Origin: Bacteroides sp. CAG:927
GTDB lineage: Bacteria > Bacteroidota > Bacteroidia > Bacteroidales > Muribaculaceae
Assembly: GCA_000431155.1 (NCBI GenBank)
Contig: HF985659.1
Coordinates: 11,746 to 33,418 of the forward strand
DNA length: 21,673 nucleotides
Direction of reading: 5' to 3'
Shown here: in pieces, positions 15,744 through 21,673 of the stretch
Layout of the letters: every line of letters starts with the position of its first letter
Position numbering within the stretch: position 1 is the stretch's first letter
Notes under the pieces: model-generated
What the model was told of the DNA's origin: nothing
Seen by the model: the letters and a program-made list of their open reading frames with translations, nothing else
The model's database searches: none
Program-made: the position numbers and the translations under genes

Positions 15744-16781
15744 ATGCGCACTTATTATCCGTTTGTCAACATTGCCCGTTTTTTTGCAATCTTTTTGGTC
15801 ATAGTGGGACATGTTACTAAAAATGAATTTCTGTTCAACAGCATATTCTGTTTTCACATGCCATTGTTTTTCATCCTGTCCGGTTTTCTGTTTGTGCCTG
15901 ACGGGAACTTGAAACAGGTTGCCGTCAAGAAATTCAAAAGCCTTATTGTGCCATATCTGTTCTTCTATGCCCTGACGCTGGCATATTTCTGGATTGTGGA
16001 ATCCCGCTTTCGTGAATCGCTTGTGGATAGCGAGTGGATGCGTCTGCTCCCTTTCGTCCTTGGCTGTAATTATGGGGCGTCCATGTCTCATAATATCGTA
16101 TTGTGGTTTCTGCCGGCATTGTTTTGCGTGGAGCTGCTCGCTGATGTGTTGTACACTCGGGTCAAAAACGAGGGCATAAGAGTGGGCATTGTTCTGGCTA
16201 TAGGTGCAGCAGGATTTGTGATGTCGGAAGTCGGGATATGGGAATTGCCGTGGGGCATCAGTCAGGCCATGGTAATGTTGCCGTTTTTTGTGCTCGGCAT
16301 ATACTTCCAATCACTTTTGCAGGCATTGCAGTTGTCAAAATTAAAATCGTGGATGCTGTTTGTCGTGTCGGCGGCCGTGTTTGTGTGTTTGCTCGGTGTC
16401 GTAGGGAAAAACAGTGTGCAGAGTGGCTTGTTCCCCTCCATACCGTTGTTTTTGCTGAGTTCGGTGATCGGGTCGCTTATGGTTATATCGCTGGCCATGA
16501 TTTGTGGCCGTGTTCCTGTGTTTGAGGCTCTTGGTGCCGGTAGCGTGACGCTTGTGGTTATGTGCATTCATGAGCCGTTGTATCGTCCATTGGTAATAAT
16601 GGCAAGCCGATTGACCGGCATTGATGCCCGCAGCGATGTGATGCTTACGCTGGTGGTGTCGGCAGTCACGTTTGTTTTATGCTATCTGGCATCAATTGTT
16701 TATAACAAATATATTGCTTCTCGTCTTGCACGGAGTGCCGATAGGTTATTAGGGGAAAGTGTGCAAATTGGTATAAAATAA
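15744..16781 (+). CDS. Acyltransferase-3 family integral membrane O-acyltransferase
   Basis: This 345-residue, strongly hydrophobic protein has about ten membrane segments. The family motifs sit at the N-terminus: NIARFFAIFLVIVGH (R12 and H23) and FCFHMPLFFILSGFLF (H38). In AT3 enzymes the arginine and histidine are needed to move an acyl group, usually acetyl from acetyl-CoA, across or onto an extracytoplasmic glycan or other acceptor. No SGNH domain is fused to its C-terminus, but a separate SGNH lipoprotein is transcribed divergently next door. The start at ATG 15744 follows the promoter and avoids adding eight residues from an upstream GTG. A short AT-rich hairpin with a T-run follows. 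The acceptor is unknown; lipopolysaccharide, capsule or another surface glycan is plausible. Confidence 0.88.
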   Translation: MRTYYPFVNIARFFAIFLVIVGHVTKNEFLFNSIFCFHMPLFFILSGFLFVPDGNLKQVAVKKFKSLIVPYLFFYALTLAYFWIVESRFRESLVDSEWMRLLPFVLGCNYGASMSHNIVLWFLPALFCVELLADVLYTRVKNEGIRVGIVLAIGAAGFVMSEVGIWELPWGISQAMVMLPFFVLGIYFQSLLQALQLSKLKSWMLFVVSAAVFVCLLGVVGKNSVQSGLFPSIPLFLLSSVIGSLMVISLAMICGRVPVFEALGAGSVTLVVMCIHEPLYRPLVIMASRLTGIDARSDVMLTLVVSAVTFVLCYLASIVYNKYIASRLARSADRLLGESVQIGIK

Positions 16782-16792
16782 TATAAAATATG

Positions 16793-16813
16793 TTAACTTA
16801 TTGTTAATTTTTT
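16793..16813 (+). terminator. Weak AT-rich hairpin plus T-run after the acyltransferase gene
   Basis: TTAAC (16793-16797) pairs with GTTAA (16803-16807) around a 5-nt loop and is followed by six T residues (16808-16813). The stem is short and AT-only except for one pair, so it would be a weak terminator. It lies 11 bases after the stop codon and before the rimP promoter. Confidence 0.35.
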
Positions 16814-16853
16814 GGCGATATAAGGCTCGGAGATGTGATTTTATAGCGATTGG

Positions 16854-16885
16854 ATTGCGTATTGGCGCGAAAATGTGTATCTTTG
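16854..16885 (+). promoter_or_regulatory. Promoter of the rimP-nusA-infB operon
   Basis: TATCTTTG (16878-16885) matches the TAnnTTTG -7 element. ATTG (16854-16857), one mismatch from the -33 TTTG, lies 20 nt upstream of it. The predicted transcript starts at about 16892, giving a leader of roughly 48 nt that contains the hairpin at 16901-16922. Confidence 0.65.
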
Positions 16886-16900
16886 CGGCATAAAAGTCAC

Positions 16901-16922
16901 GGAGGAGGCAGCTGCTTCCTCC
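16901..16922 (+). promoter_or_regulatory. 5' leader hairpin before rimP
   Basis: The 22-base near-palindrome begins GGAGGAGGCAG and ends CTGCTTCCTCC; its halves pair with one G-T wobble, so about nine pairs form around an AGCT tetraloop. It is followed by a T-rich stretch (ATTTTATTTATATT) and then the rimP ATG at 16940. It sits within about ten bases of the predicted transcript start. It could be a stabilising 5' stem-loop, or an attenuator acting on the operon that encodes NusA itself. It does not resemble any Rfam leader I can name with confidence. Confidence 0.5.
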
Positions 16923-16939
16923 ATTTTATTTATATTAAG

Positions 16940-17413
16940 ATGATTGACAAGCAAATTGTGGCCGATGTGGTGCGTGATGCCATTGCCAATACCGATGCAT
17001 TTTTGGTGGAGGTGACGGTAAGCCCCGCAAACGAAATAAATGTGGAGATAGATTCGCCGACAGGCGTGGATATAGACGCATGTGCCGACATTACCCATAA
17101 AATAGAGTCCGCTTTGGACCGCGATGTTGAGGATTACGAACTGACTGTGGGCTCGGCAGGGCTGACTGCCCCGTTTAAGGTGGCCGGACAGTATCTCAAA
17201 AACCTTGGCAACGAGGTGGAGGTGCTGACAAAGGATGGCCGGAAGCTGTGCGGCGTGCTCACCGACTACAATGAGGCCGCAGGCGAGTTTACCATAGAGG
17301 TGCAGAAAAAGGTGAAGCTTGAGGGGAAGAAACGCCCCGAAATGGTGGCAGAGCCTGTGGCACTGAAGGTGGACGAATGTAAATCAGTAAAATATTTATT
17401 AAAATTCAAATAA
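16940..17413 (+). CDS. rimP: Ribosome maturation factor RimP
   Basis: The 157-residue protein is needed for maturation of the 30S ribosomal subunit. The N-terminal alpha/beta domain (MIDKQIVADVVRDAI, FLVEVTVSPANEINVEIDSP, GVDIDACADITHKIESALD, YELTVGSAGLTAPFK) precedes a C-terminal Sm-like barrel (EVEVLTKDGRKLCGVLTDYNE, then a lysine-rich strand, ending VKYLLKFK). In many RimP proteins the first domain carries the LEVSSPG motif, here replaced by LTVGSAG. The ATG at 16940 matches the family N-terminus; the frame is open 30 codons further upstream but that stretch is leader and promoter. It is first in the conserved rimP-nusA-infB operon, 12 nt before nusA. Confidence 0.93.
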   Translation: MIDKQIVADVVRDAIANTDAFLVEVTVSPANEINVEIDSPTGVDIDACADITHKIESALDRDVEDYELTVGSAGLTAPFKVAGQYLKNLGNEVEVLTKDGRKLCGVLTDYNEAAGEFTIEVQKKVKLEGKKRPEMVAEPVALKVDECKSVKYLLKFK

Positions 17414-17425
17414 CGATATTTTCTC

Positions 17426-18685
17426 ATGGCTAAGAAAGAGGAAGCTCCCAATATGGTGGAGAGTTTTGCCGAGTTTAAGGAACTTAAGAATATCGACAAA
17501 GCCACTATGATAAGTGTGCTTGAGGAGTCGTTTCGCAATGTGCTGGCAAAAATGTTCGGCACCGACGAGAACTTGGATGTGATAATGAACCCAGACAAAG
17601 GTGATGTTCAGATATTCCAGAATCTCAAAGTGGTGCCCGACGGTGAGGTGCAGGACCCCAACACCGAGATTTCGCTCAGCGATGCCCGTGCCGATCAGGA
17701 CCCCGATGTGGAGATTGGCGAGGAGCATACACGCGAGATTATCTTTGCAGATTTTGGCCGTCGTGCTATCCTGAACCTGCGTCAGACCCTCCAGAGCAAG
17801 ATTCTTGATCTCCAGAAGGAGAATATCTACAAGAAATTCAAGGAGCTTGAAGGCGATCTGGTGAGCGGTGAGGTGTATCAGACATGGAGCAAGGAGATTC
17901 TGCTGCTGGATGATGACAAGAATGAGCTGCTGCTCCCCAAGAGTGAGTCTATACCCGGCGACTTCTTCCGCAAGGGCGAGACCGTGCGCGCGGTGGTGGC
18001 CAATGTGGACAACAAGAACAATAACCCCAAGATTACCGTAAGCCGCACCAATGAGAATTTCCTGCGTCGCCTCTTTGAGCTTGAGGTGCCCGAGATACAT
18101 GACGGCCTGATTAACATACGCGCCGTTGCCCGTATCCCGGGTGAGCGTGCCAAGATAGCCGTAGAGAGCTATGACGACCGTATTGATCCAGTAGGAGCAT
18201 GCGTAGGTGTGAAAGGGTCACGTATTCACGGTATTGTACGTGAGCTGCGCAACGAGAATATTGATGTGATCAATTATACCGCCAATCCGTCGCTGTTTAT
18301 TCAGCGTGCCCTCAGCCCCGCTAAAGTGTCGTCAATACGTCTGGATGAGAACGAGAAGAAAGCCGAAGTGTTCCTTCGTCCGGATGAAGTGTCTCTGGCA
18401 ATAGGTAAAGGCGGCCTTAACATCAAGCTCGCCTCCATGCTTACCGGCTATGTGATTGATGTGTATCGCGACACTGAAGAACCCAACGAAGAGGATATTT
18501 ATCTTGACGAATTTAAGGATGAAATTGACGGCTGGGTTATTGATGCTCTCAAAAATATGGGCTGTGTCACTGCCAAGGCCGTGCTCAACACACCGCGTCA
18601 GGTGCTCATAGACAAAGCCGACCTTGAGGAAGATACTGTGGATCAGGTGATAGCAGTGCTTCGCGCAGAGTTTGAGGACGAATAA
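17426..18685 (+). CDS. nusA: Transcription termination/antitermination factor NusA
   Basis: This 419-residue NusA binds RNA polymerase and the nascent RNA, influencing pausing, termination and antitermination. Domains in order: N-terminal polymerase-binding domain (about 1-135), S1 domain (about 143-210, opening GDLVSGEVYQTW), KH1 (GVKGSRI at 261-267) and KH2 (IGKGG at 326-330). A short acidic C-terminal region (about 350-419) contains a helix-hairpin-helix-like segment (VIDALKNMGCVTAKAVL). It lacks the two long acidic repeats of the E. coli protein (495 residues) and is typical in length for Bacteroidota. An acidic insert (IGEEHTRE, SDARADQDPDVEI) lies in the N-terminal domain. It is 12 nt after rimP and 82 nt before infB. 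Because NusA acts on transcription, autoregulation through the operon leader is possible but not shown. Confidence 0.96.
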   Translation: MAKKEEAPNMVESFAEFKELKNIDKATMISVLEESFRNVLAKMFGTDENLDVIMNPDKGDVQIFQNLKVVPDGEVQDPNTEISLSDARADQDPDVEIGEEHTREIIFADFGRRAILNLRQTLQSKILDLQKENIYKKFKELEGDLVSGEVYQTWSKEILLLDDDKNELLLPKSESIPGDFFRKGETVRAVVANVDNKNNNPKITVSRTNENFLRRLFELEVPEIHDGLINIRAVARIPGERAKIAVESYDDRIDPVGACVGVKGSRIHGIVRELRNENIDVINYTANPSLFIQRALSPAKVSSIRLDENEKKAEVFLRPDEVSLAIGKGGLNIKLASMLTGYVIDVYRDTEEPNEEDIYLDEFKDEIDGWVIDALKNMGCVTAKAVLNTPRQVLIDKADLEEDTVDQVIAVLRAEFEDE

Positions 18686-18767
18686 TAACTCGGCATCCTG
18701 TCCCGGATTGCGGCAGGCTTATCTGTGATCACCAACCCACTCAAAATTGATAATACTAAACTTATAT

Positions 18768-21638
18768 ATGGCGAAAACTAAAATCAGTAAAGTAGCAAAG
18801 GATATCAACGTGGCGCTCCCCACCGTTGTGGAGTTCCTGCGTAAAAAGGGTATTACTGTGGAGGATAATCCCAATGCCCGAATAGATGATGATGTCTATG
18901 ATCTGCTTGTGAAGGAGTATGCCCCTGATAAGGCCGTGAAAAGTCAGGCCGCACAGGTGCTCTCCGAACGGCAGAAGGAGAAGGTGAAGCCCGCAACTAC
19001 CGAGCCTGCCGAAATAAAAACCGAACCCAAAAACACCCCCGGAGTGAAGGTGGTGGGTCATATAGATCTTAATCCGAAACCTGCAGCTCCCAAGCCTCAG
19101 CCTGCGGCTAAGCCTGCACCGGCTCCCAAACCGGAGCCAAAGCCCGCGCCCAAAGTTGAGGCCCCCAAGCAGGAAGAACCCAAACCGCAGCCCGCACCCA
19201 AGCCTGAGGCACCCAAGCCCGAGGCAGCAAAAGTGGAAACTCCCAAAGTAGAGCTTCCAAAGGCAGAGGCTCCCAAGGCCGAACCCGAAAAGCCGGTAGT
19301 TTCCAAGCCTGAAGAAGCGGAAACCGATAAGGTTGTCGAACCTGAGATTTTCACTATGGGCAAGCCCAAGCTCGGGCCTACAATCAATGTGGTTGGAAAA
19401 ATTGATTTGTCTGCCATAAACCAGTCAACTCGTCCCAAGAAAAAATCCAAGGAAGAGAAACGCTCCGAGCGCATGGCCAAGAGCAACGGCAATGCTGCCA
19501 ATGCTGCAGGCACTCCCGGTCAGAATGGCGACCGCAAAAAGCGTAAGCGTATCGGCGGCAAGGAGAAGATAGATATTGAGAAAACAGCCCAGCAGAACAG
19601 TGGCAACAATGGTGGCCAGCAGCGCAACAACGGCGGTAATAACGGCGGCGGCAACAATAATCGTCGCAACGACCGCACGCAGCGTGCTCAGGGCAACGAC
19701 CGCGCCAAGCGTCCTGTTCACAATGAAGTGAACGAAGAGGATGTACAGAAGCAGATTAAGGAAACTCTTGCACGCCTTACCGCCAAGGACAAAAACCAGA
19801 AAAAAGGTGTGAAATGGCGTAAGGAGAAGCGTGAGGCTGTGGCTACACGTGAGCGCGAGGCCCACGAGCAGGAAGCAGCCGAGAGCAAGGTGCTCAAACT
19901 GACCGAGTTCGTGACCGCCAATGACCTCGCATCAATGATGGATGTGCCTGTTAACAATGTCATTGCCACATGTATGAATCTTGGCGTGATGGTGAGCATC
20001 AACCAGCGTCTGGATGCCGAGACCATCAATATCGTGGCCGAGGAATTTGGTTTCAAAACCGAATACGTGTCGGCTGAAGTTGTGGAGGCAATAACTCAGG
20101 AAGCTGATTCGGAAGAAGATCTTGAGGCCCGTCCGCCTATCGTTACCGTGATGGGCCATGTGGACCACGGTAAGACCTCGCTTCTTGACTATATTCGCAA
20201 TGCCAATGTGATTGCGGGTGAGGCCGGAGGTATAACACAGCATATCGGTGCCTATAACGTGAAGCTTTCCGACGGGCGTCACATCACCTTCCTTGACACC
20301 CCCGGTCACGAGGCGTTTACTGCCATGCGTGCCCGTGGAGCCAAGGTGACCGACCTGTGTATCATCATTGTGGCAGCCGATGACAATGTGATGCCGCAGA
20401 CAGTGGAAGCCATAAACCATGCTTCGGCAGCCGGTGTGCCTATTGTGTTTGCCATCAACAAAATAGACAAGCCCACTGCAAATCCTGACAAAATCAAAGA
20501 AGAACTTGCAGGAATGAATTATCTCGTTGAGGACTGGGGCGGCAAGTACCAGAGTCAGGACATTTCCGCTAAAAAAGGTATCGGCGTGGACGAGCTTATG
20601 GAGAAAGTGCTTCTTGAAGCTGAGATGCTTGAGCTTAAGGCCAATCCCAAGCGCCCTGCCACCGGTTCCATCATTGAGTCTTCTCTTGACAAGGGTCGCG
20701 GTTATGTGGCTACGGTTCTCGTGCAGAACGGAACTTTGCGCGTTGGCGACATAATACTTGCCGGCACTCATTTCGGTAAAATCAAGGCCATGTTCAATGA
20801 GCGCAATCAGCGTATCAAAGAAGCCGGCCCTGCTGAACCGGCTCTGATTCTTGGACTTAACGGTGCTCCGCAGGCCGGTGACACATTCAATGTTATGGAG
20901 ACTGAGCAGGAAGCGCGTGAAATTGCCACCAAGCGTGAGCAGCTGCAGCGTGAACTCGGTTTGCGTACCAAGAAGATACTCACACTTGAGGATATAGGCC
21001 GCCGCCGTGCTATCGGCAATTTCCAGGAACTCAACATCATTGTCAAAGGTGACGTGGATGGTTCTATTGAGGCGTTGAGCGATTCGCTTATCAAGCTTTC
21101 TACCGAGGAAATACAGGTAAATGTGCTCCACAAGGCTGTAGGTGCGATCAGCGAAAGCGATGTTACACTGGCCGCTGCATCCGATGCCATCATCATTGGT
21201 TTCCAGGTGCGTCCGAGCCTCGCCGCACGTCGCGCAGCCGAGAGAGAAGGTGTCCAGATTCGTCTCTATTCCGTAATCTATCAGGCTATAGAGGAGGTCA
21301 AGGATGCTATGGAAGGTATGCTTGCTCCTGAAATCAAGGAAGAAGTTACCGGTAATGCCGAGGTGCTTCAGGCATATCATATCTCCAAGGTTGGTACCGT
21401 GGCCGGCTGTATGGTGCGCGACGGTCGCATCAAGCGTGGCAGCAAGGTGCGTCTGATACGCGACGGAATCGTGAAATACACCGGAGAACTTGCTTCTCTC
21501 AAACGCTTCAAGGATGATGTGAAAGAGGTGGTTTCGGGTTACGACTGCGGTCTCAGCATAGCCGGTTACAATGATATCCACGAAGGCGACCTCATTGAGG
21601 CATTTGAAGAAGTGGAAGTTAAGAAAACACTCAGCTGA
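18768..21638 (+). CDS. infB: Translation initiation factor IF-2
   Basis: This 956-residue GTPase places initiator fMet-tRNA on the 30S subunit and promotes subunit joining. It starts at ATG 18768 (MAKTKISKVAKDINV), not at the in-frame TTG 21 bases upstream. An IF2_N domain (about 1-60) is followed by a long Lys/Pro/Ala/Glu-rich linker (about 95-190) and a Lys/Arg- and Asn/Gly-rich stretch (about 220-325). A second IF2_N-like domain follows (about 375-440). G-domain motifs are intact: G1 GHVDHGKT (463-470), GGITQHIG for G2, DTPGH (510-514), NKID (564-567) and SAK (600-602). Domain 2, IF-2 domain 3 and the C-terminal fMet-tRNA-binding domain (through GYDCGLSIAGYNDIHEGDLIEAFE) complete the protein. 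The stop codon overlaps the next start. Confidence 0.97.
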   Translation: MAKTKISKVAKDINVALPTVVEFLRKKGITVEDNPNARIDDDVYDLLVKEYAPDKAVKSQAAQVLSERQKEKVKPATTEPAEIKTEPKNTPGVKVVGHIDLNPKPAAPKPQPAAKPAPAPKPEPKPAPKVEAPKQEEPKPQPAPKPEAPKPEAAKVETPKVELPKAEAPKAEPEKPVVSKPEEAETDKVVEPEIFTMGKPKLGPTINVVGKIDLSAINQSTRPKKKSKEEKRSERMAKSNGNAANAAGTPGQNGDRKKRKRIGGKEKIDIEKTAQQNSGNNGGQQRNNGGNNGGGNNNRRNDRTQRAQGNDRAKRPVHNEVNEEDVQKQIKETLARLTAKDKNQKKGVKWRKEKREAVATREREAHEQEAAESKVLKLTEFVTANDLASMMDVPVNNVIATCMNLGVMVSINQRLDAETINIVAEEFGFKTEYVSAEVVEAITQEADSEEDLEARPPIVTVMGHVDHGKTSLLDYIRNANVIAGEAGGITQHIGAYNVKLSDGRHITFLDTPGHEAFTAMRARGAKVTDLCIIIVAADDNVMPQTVEAINHASAAGVPIVFAINKIDKPTANPDKIKEELAGMNYLVEDWGGKYQSQDISAKKGIGVDELMEKVLLEAEMLELKANPKRPATGSIIESSLDKGRGYVATVLVQNGTLRVGDIILAGTHFGKIKAMFNERNQRIKEAGPAEPALILGLNGAPQAGDTFNVMETEQEAREIATKREQLQRELGLRTKKILTLEDIGRRRAIGNFQELNIIVKGDVDGSIEALSDSLIKLSTEEIQVNVLHKAVGAISESDVTLAAASDAIIIGFQVRPSLAARRAAEREGVQIRLYSVIYQAIEEVKDAMEGMLAPEIKEEVTGNAEVLQAYHISKVGTVAGCMVRDGRIKRGSKVRLIRDGIVKYTGELASLKRFKDDVKEVVSGYDCGLSIAGYNDIHEGDLIEAFEEVEVKKTLS

Positions 21639-21673
21639 TGCCCACAGCATATGTGAACATCGGATCCAATATC
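21638..21673 (+). CDS. folK: Probable folK, first 12 codons (2-amino-4-hydroxy-6-hydroxymethyldihydropteridine pyrophosphokinase), 3' end outside the window
   Basis: The last A of the infB TGA is the first base of an ATG whose frame reads MPTAYVNIGSNI to the window end. This resembles the N-terminus of HPPK (FolK), a folate-pathway enzyme that transfers pyrophosphate from ATP to hydroxymethyldihydropterin. FolK typically starts with a short stretch ending in a beta strand, then G-S-N-[LI]-G-D. The one-base stop/start overlap suggests translational coupling to infB. Only twelve residues are visible, so the assignment is tentative. Confidence 0.5.
   Translation, partial: MPTAYVNIGSNI

Noticed and set aside
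18697..18717. Possible hairpin in the nusA-infB spacer (CCTGTC with GGCAGG)
   Set aside because: Only six pairs with one wobble, a 9-nt loop and no T-run directly after it; not enough to call a terminator or leader element.
19932..21650. A very long open frame on the minus strand opposite infB
   Set aside because: It is antisense to an unmistakable, fully conserved IF-2 coding sequence; the protein is rich in His, Cys and Phe without family motifs, as expected from the reverse complement of biased codons.
1..21673. CRISPR arrays, insertion sequences, integrases or phage genes
   Set aside because: No regularly spaced repeats, transposase or integrase motifs or terminal inverted repeats were seen. 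The tailspike-like fold of the beta-helix protein alone is not evidence of phage because it has a signal peptide and bacterial secreted neighbours.

Overview
The window is most consistent with a chromosomal segment of a gut-type Bacteroidales bacterium; Muribaculaceae is my best guess, inferred from gene content and style rather than demonstrated. Support comes from repeated upstream matches to the Bacteroidota -7 promoter element TAnnTTTG, start codons without Shine-Dalgarno sequences and sitting in AT-rich leaders, BspA-type leucine-rich repeats, Por/T9SS-like C-terminal tails on secreted proteins, and a DcaP-type trimeric porin.

Layout. (1) 1-2204: the 3' part of a secreted alpha/beta-hydrolase esterase (+) faces a DcaP-like outer-membrane porin (-), with a long hairpin between their ends. 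(2) 2444-4366: a YitT-family membrane protein (+) converges with biotin synthase bioB (-). (3) 4522-10022: a compact + strand operon of TolC-like outer-membrane factor, HlyD/EmrA-like adaptor and two ABC-2-type permeases, followed 18 nt later by riboflavin synthase. No ATPase gene is present. A strong hairpin ends it. (4) 10125-15653, on the - strand: a BspA-like LRR protein and a large secreted parallel beta-helix protein in one transcription unit, then a small predicted outer-membrane barrel translationally coupled to an SGNH-hydrolase lipoprotein. An integral-membrane acyltransferase-3 gene (15744-16781, +) diverges from the SGNH gene. This block looks more AT-rich and accessory than its flanks. 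(5) 16940-21638: the conserved translation/transcription operon rimP-nusA-infB, preceded by a clear promoter and a 5' leader hairpin. The first 12 codons of a probable folK overlap the infB stop codon.

Working together. The TolC/HlyD/ABC-2 set should form a trans-envelope efflux or export route, with energy from an ATPase encoded elsewhere or by an unknown mechanism. The acyltransferase-3 and SGNH pair resembles the two halves of fused AT3-SGNH O-acyltransferases and may acylate a surface or periplasmic glycan. The LRR and beta-helix proteins are probably surface or secreted proteins. No tRNA, rRNA, CRISPR, insertion sequence or integrase was seen, and no gene-free stretch exceeds 300 bases. 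Most worth checking: the unusual cysteine set of BioB, the split AT3/SGNH locus with its coupled barrel, the ATPase-less exporter, and the rimP leader hairpin.
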